Assembly (NCBI GenBank): GCA_021464245.1
Contig: JADCRB010000078.1
Location: 434,001 to 498,000 of the forward strand
Length of the DNA: 64,000 nucleotides
Source of the DNA: Carallia brachiata
Lineage: Eukaryota; Streptophyta; Magnoliopsida; Malpighiales; Rhizophoraceae
Direction: 5' to 3'
Positions 59,032 through 64,000 of this stretch are shown piece after piece; within the stretch, counting starts at the first letter, position 1; each line of letters begins with the position of its first letter. The translations under genes and the position numbers were made by a program. The notes beneath the pieces were generated by a model. The model saw nothing but the letters and a program-made list of their open reading frames with translations, did no database searches and had not been told where the DNA came from.

Positions 59032-62000
59032 ATGTCTTCTTCATGTGCTGTGTCCCATTCCCCCAGGTTAGAGTTCTTCAGTTCCACCAATACCAGATTA
59101 ATTGCACCCACTAAACTGTACAAGCAAAGTAAGTCTCTTTCCTGCTATTTTGTTTTTGTTTTTTTTTTTTAATGTTTTGGTTCTTTTGCTTTTCTTTCAA
59201 TCTTGAAAATATGGGGGTTTCCTGAAGTTTAACTCTTTGTTTGTCTGTTTTTACTTCTTCAAAGGAAGCAAATGTGAATTGAACAGAAGAGGTTTCACCT
59301 TGAGAGGAATTGTGGGCTTCTGGGGTTTCAATAATTGGTTCTTCTTTGGTCACGGAGCCCATTAAAAGTCAGTTTTTTTTTTTAATTATTAGCCCTCTGT
59401 TCATGTTTGTTATTTATGTGGGAAGATTGTATATTTGATGTTCAATATGAATGTTTTGTAGTTTACATCTTAGCCTATTATGCATTTGCTTGAGTACAAG
59501 TGGACTAAGGTGACTTAAGTTACGCAGGTGTTGAGAGATTGCCCTTCAAGCCGGATGGCTACAACTTTTGGACATGGCGGGGTCACAAAATACATTACGT
59601 GGTACAAGGAGAAGGGTTTCCAATTGTTCTCATTCATGGTTTTGGTGCTTCTGCATTTCATTGGAGGTACTCCAATTTTGGCAGATTTGTGCCTTCATTT
59701 GTGCTCCTTGTTATGATAAATCATTGGCAAAATCCTTTTATGCTTAAACTTAAACGCCATATAACAATTTCGTGATTGATAGTATAAATGTATTATCATT
59801 GCCAAATGTGAAAATCTAAGTGTAGGTTTGGCTATTGTTTAGGTAAACTACCTGCAAGTGGGAAAACAATACTGTGTGTCTCGTGATTGTTCATTTGGCC
59901 TTACCTTTATTCCAGTGACACAAGATTCTGGCTTACGCTTTTTGTGCTTGGCATGACGGTCGTTTTTTTTTTTTTTTTTCAAATTCTGATCATGGAATTC
60001 TTCCTCTTTTCCATGTCTGCAGATATAACATACCTGAGTTGGCCAAAAGGTATAAGGTTTACGCTTTAGACTTGTTGGGCTTTGGGTGGAGTGACAAAGC
60101 AATTGTTGAGTATGATGCCATGGTATGGAGGGATCAGGTAGTGGATTTCTTGAAAGAGATTGTGAAAGAGCCGGCAGTTTTGGTGGGAAACAGGTAATAA
60201 TCAAGAATAAGGTGTGGTTGTCTTTTGCATTTCCCTTTGTGTATATGCCAATCAGATTCATAAAAGTGAAATTTCAGAACTTGTGTGATTATCTCATCCC
60301 TTGAATATTTTGAACTTATCAATATAAAAGGTCAATTGAGTCATCTGAATGTGTAGTTATGTGTAATCTTGTCTCTCGAGTTGTATATTAATAATGAAGG
60401 TTTCAAATAGTCTATTAGATCATATTTGCCTTAGAGTTCATGTTTGCTTTAGAGTTCAGGTATTAATCTAAACGTATATGGTATAAAACCCAAATATTGA
60501 GATCATGTAAACTGGCTTTCCCATCTTAGTCATTTTCTTTTAAATTGGGTTTGTGCCCCTTTTAAAAAGTGTATGAGCTTGAGACTTCTTAGCCCTTAAC
60601 ATTCAGGCATGTGCTATTAGGTTCCAACCTAGCCATGCCTTACTATTTTTAGAAGTCCTTCATTTAGGGCATGCCATGAGATTTTTGCTTCATGATCCTA
60701 TCAACCCAATGCTTTAATTGACTGTTTAAGGGCACACTAAACTGATGTTTTAAGCACAAAGATATTGAGAACTTAGTACATGGCCAACTTCTCACTTCTG
60801 TTGATTGTATCTTTATAATTTTTTTCATTTGTTGCAAATGAATATGTCATATGCACACGTATAATCCTGGATCTATCCAATATGGTAAAAAGAAAATGGC
60901 AGTCGGCTCCTTGGTATGGCATTATATAACTCATGGTAATTTTTCAGTCTAGGAGGGTTTGCTGCTTTGGTTGCAGCTGTGGGATCACATGACCAAGTTG
61001 TTGGAGTTGCACTGCTAAATTCTGCAGGGCAGTTTGGAAATCCAAATGGAGAAATCAACAAATCTGAAGATTCAACCTTACAGAAATTCATCCTCAAGCC
61101 TCTGAAGGAAATTTTTCAGCGTGTGGTTCTTGGATTCTTATTTTGGCAAGCTAAGCAACCTGCTCGTATTGAATCAGTCTTGAAGAGTGTAAGTGACCTC
61201 ATCCACTTAAATTGGCTTTTCATTTCAAGGAATATTAGGAAACTGGGGAGCTTTTGTTTTGTTTCTTTGAGCAGCATTTTTTGTCAATTAATAATTGGCA
61301 TTTATGTTCTCTGTTGAAGAAGAAATAATTTGCAAATTTTCTTGCACGACCAAGTATGATTTAAGATGCATCTTTTTTTTTTTCTTTGGATTAAAAAAAT
61401 GCATCCTTGATATTGAGTAAAACAAACTTTTAGAATTTGTTGCCATTTTATAGAAGCCAAAGTCTGAGGTTTATCCCAAAACTTATTTTCAGAAGCCTTT
61501 CCTGGTTAAAATCTTCTTCTGAAATTGTTTTCAAATAAAGATATTGCCATGTTGTTCATGATCATTTCCATGATTTTGAAACTCAGTAATGAATACATCA
61601 CTTACATGACTTCAGAACTCAGTAATGAATTCATCGCTTTGCCTCACAGGTGTACATAAATACCTCAAATGTGGATGACTATCTTGTGGAATCAATAATG
61701 AGGCCTGCAGCCGATCCAAATGCTGGAGAAGTTTATTACAGGTAGATGTGTGACTGCAAGTGATCTTCTTTCAATTTACATCAGCATTTTTCTGCACAAT
61801 AGATATTGAGGATTTGAGAGGAGTCCGGATAATATTTCATTTTGTTCTTACTATACGATTAAAGTACTAATAGTGTTTGCACTTTGCATGAGAAAATCCT
61901 AAGGGAGTTCTCTTGTCCTTGAATTGGTCATTGGCTTCCTCATCCACCATCCGCACCCTGACCAAGGTTGCTTTTGTATTATTGTTCTGCAGATTAATGA

Positions 62001-62260
62001 CCCGGTTCATGTTGAATCAAAGCTCATACACTTTAGACAGTGCATTGAGCAAACTCAAATGCCCATTGTTGTTGCTGTGGGGTGACTTGGACCCGTGGGT
62101 TGGTCCTGCCAAGGCTAATCGAATCAAAGAATTCTACCCAAAGACAACTCTCGTGAACTTGCAGGCTGGTCACTGTCCACACGACGAAGTTCCAGAACTT
62201 GTTAATAGTGCTTTACTGGATTGGTTGTCAACTATAAAACCTGAAGTCTCTCTGCGGTAA
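59032..62260 (+). CDS. Plastid-type alpha/beta hydrolase (At4g36530-like), frame break in exon 2
   Basis: Seven exons: 59032-59128, 59265-59367, 59528-59666, 60023-60193, 60948-61188, 61650-61741, 61993-62260, about 370 residues. The Ser-rich start MSSSCAVSHSPRLEFFSS looks like a transit peptide. The hydrolase fold shows the oxyanion motif LIHGFGASAFHWR, nucleophile GNSLGG (its Ser codon split by intron 4), acid D in WGDLDPWVG and His in LQAGHCPHDE. Homologues are uncharacterised serine hydrolases. All junctions fit GT-AG. Exon 2 starts in the frame RRGFTLRGIV and must leave in the frame ASGVSIIGSSLVTEPIK to join VERLPFKPDGYNFW; one extra base, within GGG at 59314-59316, separates the two frames, so the annotated frame would stop at the end of exon 2. 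Either a sequencing indel, a real mutation, or use of an alternative acceptor after 59304 (TTGAG|AGG), which restores the frame and shortens the protein by about 13 residues. Confidence 0.85.
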
Positions 62261-64000
62261 TTATACCAGTTTTGCAGCATTTTGATATTACCGAACTGTA
62301 AATTCTTTGGGAAAACATGGCTTGTGAAAGGTTTTCCTGTAATTAAAGCTGCTGAAGCCTGAAAGCTGAACGAAAAGATGGTCCAAAGGAGCGTTTCACC
62401 TGAAGCTCGACGATTGTGGCAGAAGGCATGTTCAGGCCCCTGAAACTCTCAATATTTGCAATTATTATTATTATTATTATTATTATTTTTTTTTTTGAGA
62501 AGCTCAATATTTGCAATTTACTTGTACCTCAAATTTGTTCAATTCAGTCATTCTACTTACAACCTGATAACAACCAAGATCTTAACGGGTAATTATATAT
62601 GCGGAAAAACCAAGAGGGCCATAGACCCTAGACAGAATGGGGCCATGGGCCCCCTAGTATGAAAGGAAGAGAAAAAAATAAAAATAAAAAAGGGGACCAG
62701 CCTCTCATTTTAATTGGGTCTAACCTCATCTCGCCACTAGGCACTCTTCCGGTAGCCAAACCCTTCTGTATGAGCAAGTACAGTGTTGTAAACACACGTA
62801 AGGAGTGTTTTGGGTTAGTTTTTATGAAAATGTATTTGTATTTTATTTTTAAAAAATAGAGAGATGAGTATTTGATTAATTTTTATTTAAATACAACACT
62901 TTCAGTTTTCAATAATTTTTAAATATCTTTTTAATTCAAATTTTCATTAATATTAATGCTTTAAAATTTTTTAAAAATATTATATTTTTTATTATCTAAT
63001 AAATATTAATATTTTTTCAAAAAATAAAAAATGAGTGAATTTTTTTTTAATATTATTTATAAAATATTTATTCTAAAAATAAAAATTATAAAATATGAAA
63101 ATAATTTTATTAATATAATATATTAATTTAAATTAAATGTCTAAATCAATCATTTAATTATTCAATAATAACAGTAAGTACAAAGTTAACTAAATACTCT
63201 ATTAATTTTTTCAACAATCAGTAATAGATAATAGCAATTAGTGATCAGTAATCAACAGTAACAATTAGTAACAGTAATACCGAACAGGAAAATCAAATAG
63301 ACCATAGATACAGACACACACTCGATGTTAAACTTACTAAGCATGTTGAGGCGCGAAGGACCACATTGTTAATGCCAAAGCTGGCTAAGTTTCAGTAGTT
63401 TGGTATGATCCATTTCTTATGAAGTAATCAGGGGACGTTTTTCATACAAATTCCCAAATCAGTTTTATACGTCACGTCAATAACTGACAAAAAAAAAACA
63501 TTATATCACTGACTTTGTTAACTAATTTTTTATGAGAGATAAATCTGGAAATAACTTTAACTTCTTATTTCGCCGAAACCCAGGATCTTTATATTTGTCT
63601 TCTAATTTGTTGTATATGTGTCGCGTCTTTATTTACACTGCAGATTTTGCTCATATGATGTGAAAGAATTGCAAGCATAAAAACTCAACAGAACAAATAT
63701 GAATTATATGAACAAATAACTGGCCCCTCTCATGGAGTGAGTTGTAGTTATTAATATATGATTCATTCTTGGGTTTTATCTAATTACAAATTAATTGTGA
63801 ATTTCTGGCTTTTTCATGCTTTAAGTTCAAGAAAGTTAGGCTTTTACGCAAGGATGCATGTTAAATTTTAATATATAAATCATGTTTGGGTCTTACTTGC
63901 TTAAAATTTTGAGTTAAATAATTTCCTAATAGAAGGTGAATTGAGACTACAGAATTTCATAGAGTTATGTTTCCTCTAAATATAATAATACATATCACAA
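62261..64000. other. Intergenic, no supported gene
   Basis: The 3' flank of the hydrolase gene, a (TTA)n microsatellite (about 62461-62487) and AT-rich sequence. A possible MITE edge (GGAGTGTTTTGGGTTAG at about 62801) resembles the GTGTTTGG family, but I could not find a clear partner. No protein recognised to the end of the window. Confidence 0.45.
62461..62487 (+). repeat. (TTA)n microsatellite
   Basis: Nine consecutive ATT/TTA units followed by a T run, downstream of the hydrolase stop codon. Confidence 0.85.

Overview
The window is nuclear DNA of a eudicot plant. The evidence is intron-containing genes with GT-AG junctions, plant-only families (ZF-HD homeodomain, RADIALIS-like SANT, tubby-like F-box, laccase, KNOLLE-type syntaxin), AT-rich spacers, many short foldback (MITE-like) elements and one LINE remnant. 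I cannot name the species. There is no operon, phage, CRISPR or defence-system organisation, and I saw no convincing tRNA or rRNA gene. I did not find a new multi-gene system. The value lies in broken genes, repeat families and gene order.

Layout: ZF-HD homeodomain gene, ZHD6-like (3.8 kb, +); eight-exon ATAD3-type mitochondrial AAA ATPase (9.3-13.3 kb, -); RADIALIS-like SANT gene (16 kb, -); a repeat-rich gene-poor stretch (16.5-25 kb) with a LINE tail; PUB5-type U-box gene reduced to an intact N-terminal reading frame plus a decayed U-box/ARM tail (26.7-30.9 kb, +); tubby-like F-box gene, TLP2-like (32.0-33.9 kb, -); repeat-rich spacer (35-40.5 kb); laccase, LAC11-like (40.6-43.1 kb, +); syntaxin, SYP112-like (44-44.9 kb, -); phosphopantetheine adenylyltransferase locus carrying several lesions (46.4-49.3 kb, -); DUF829/TMEM53-like hydrolase (50.2-53.0 kb, -); intronless coiled-coil gene related to plant CUE proteins but without a CUE domain (56.6-57.2 kb, -); plastid-type alpha/beta hydrolase with one frame break in exon 2 (59.0-62.3 kb, +).

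The genes do not form a pathway. From memory of Arabidopsis locus numbers, the order matches, in reverse, two paralogous Arabidopsis segments at once: At2g18245-At2g18350 (TMEM53-like, PPAT, SYP112, TLP2, RL4, AAA ATPase, ZHD6) and At4g36530-At4g36580 (alpha/beta hydrolase, PUB5, RL3, AAA ATPase). The window therefore looks like the unfractionated form of that duplicated block, with a LAC11-like laccase as the main extra gene.

Coordinates of multi-exon genes run from start to stop codon; exon limits are in the evidence and were chosen so that reading frame and GT-AG junctions agree. Three loci (PUB5-like, PPAT, alpha/beta hydrolase) do not read through, while eight others read cleanly. This argues against generally poor sequence quality, although local indel errors are not excluded.
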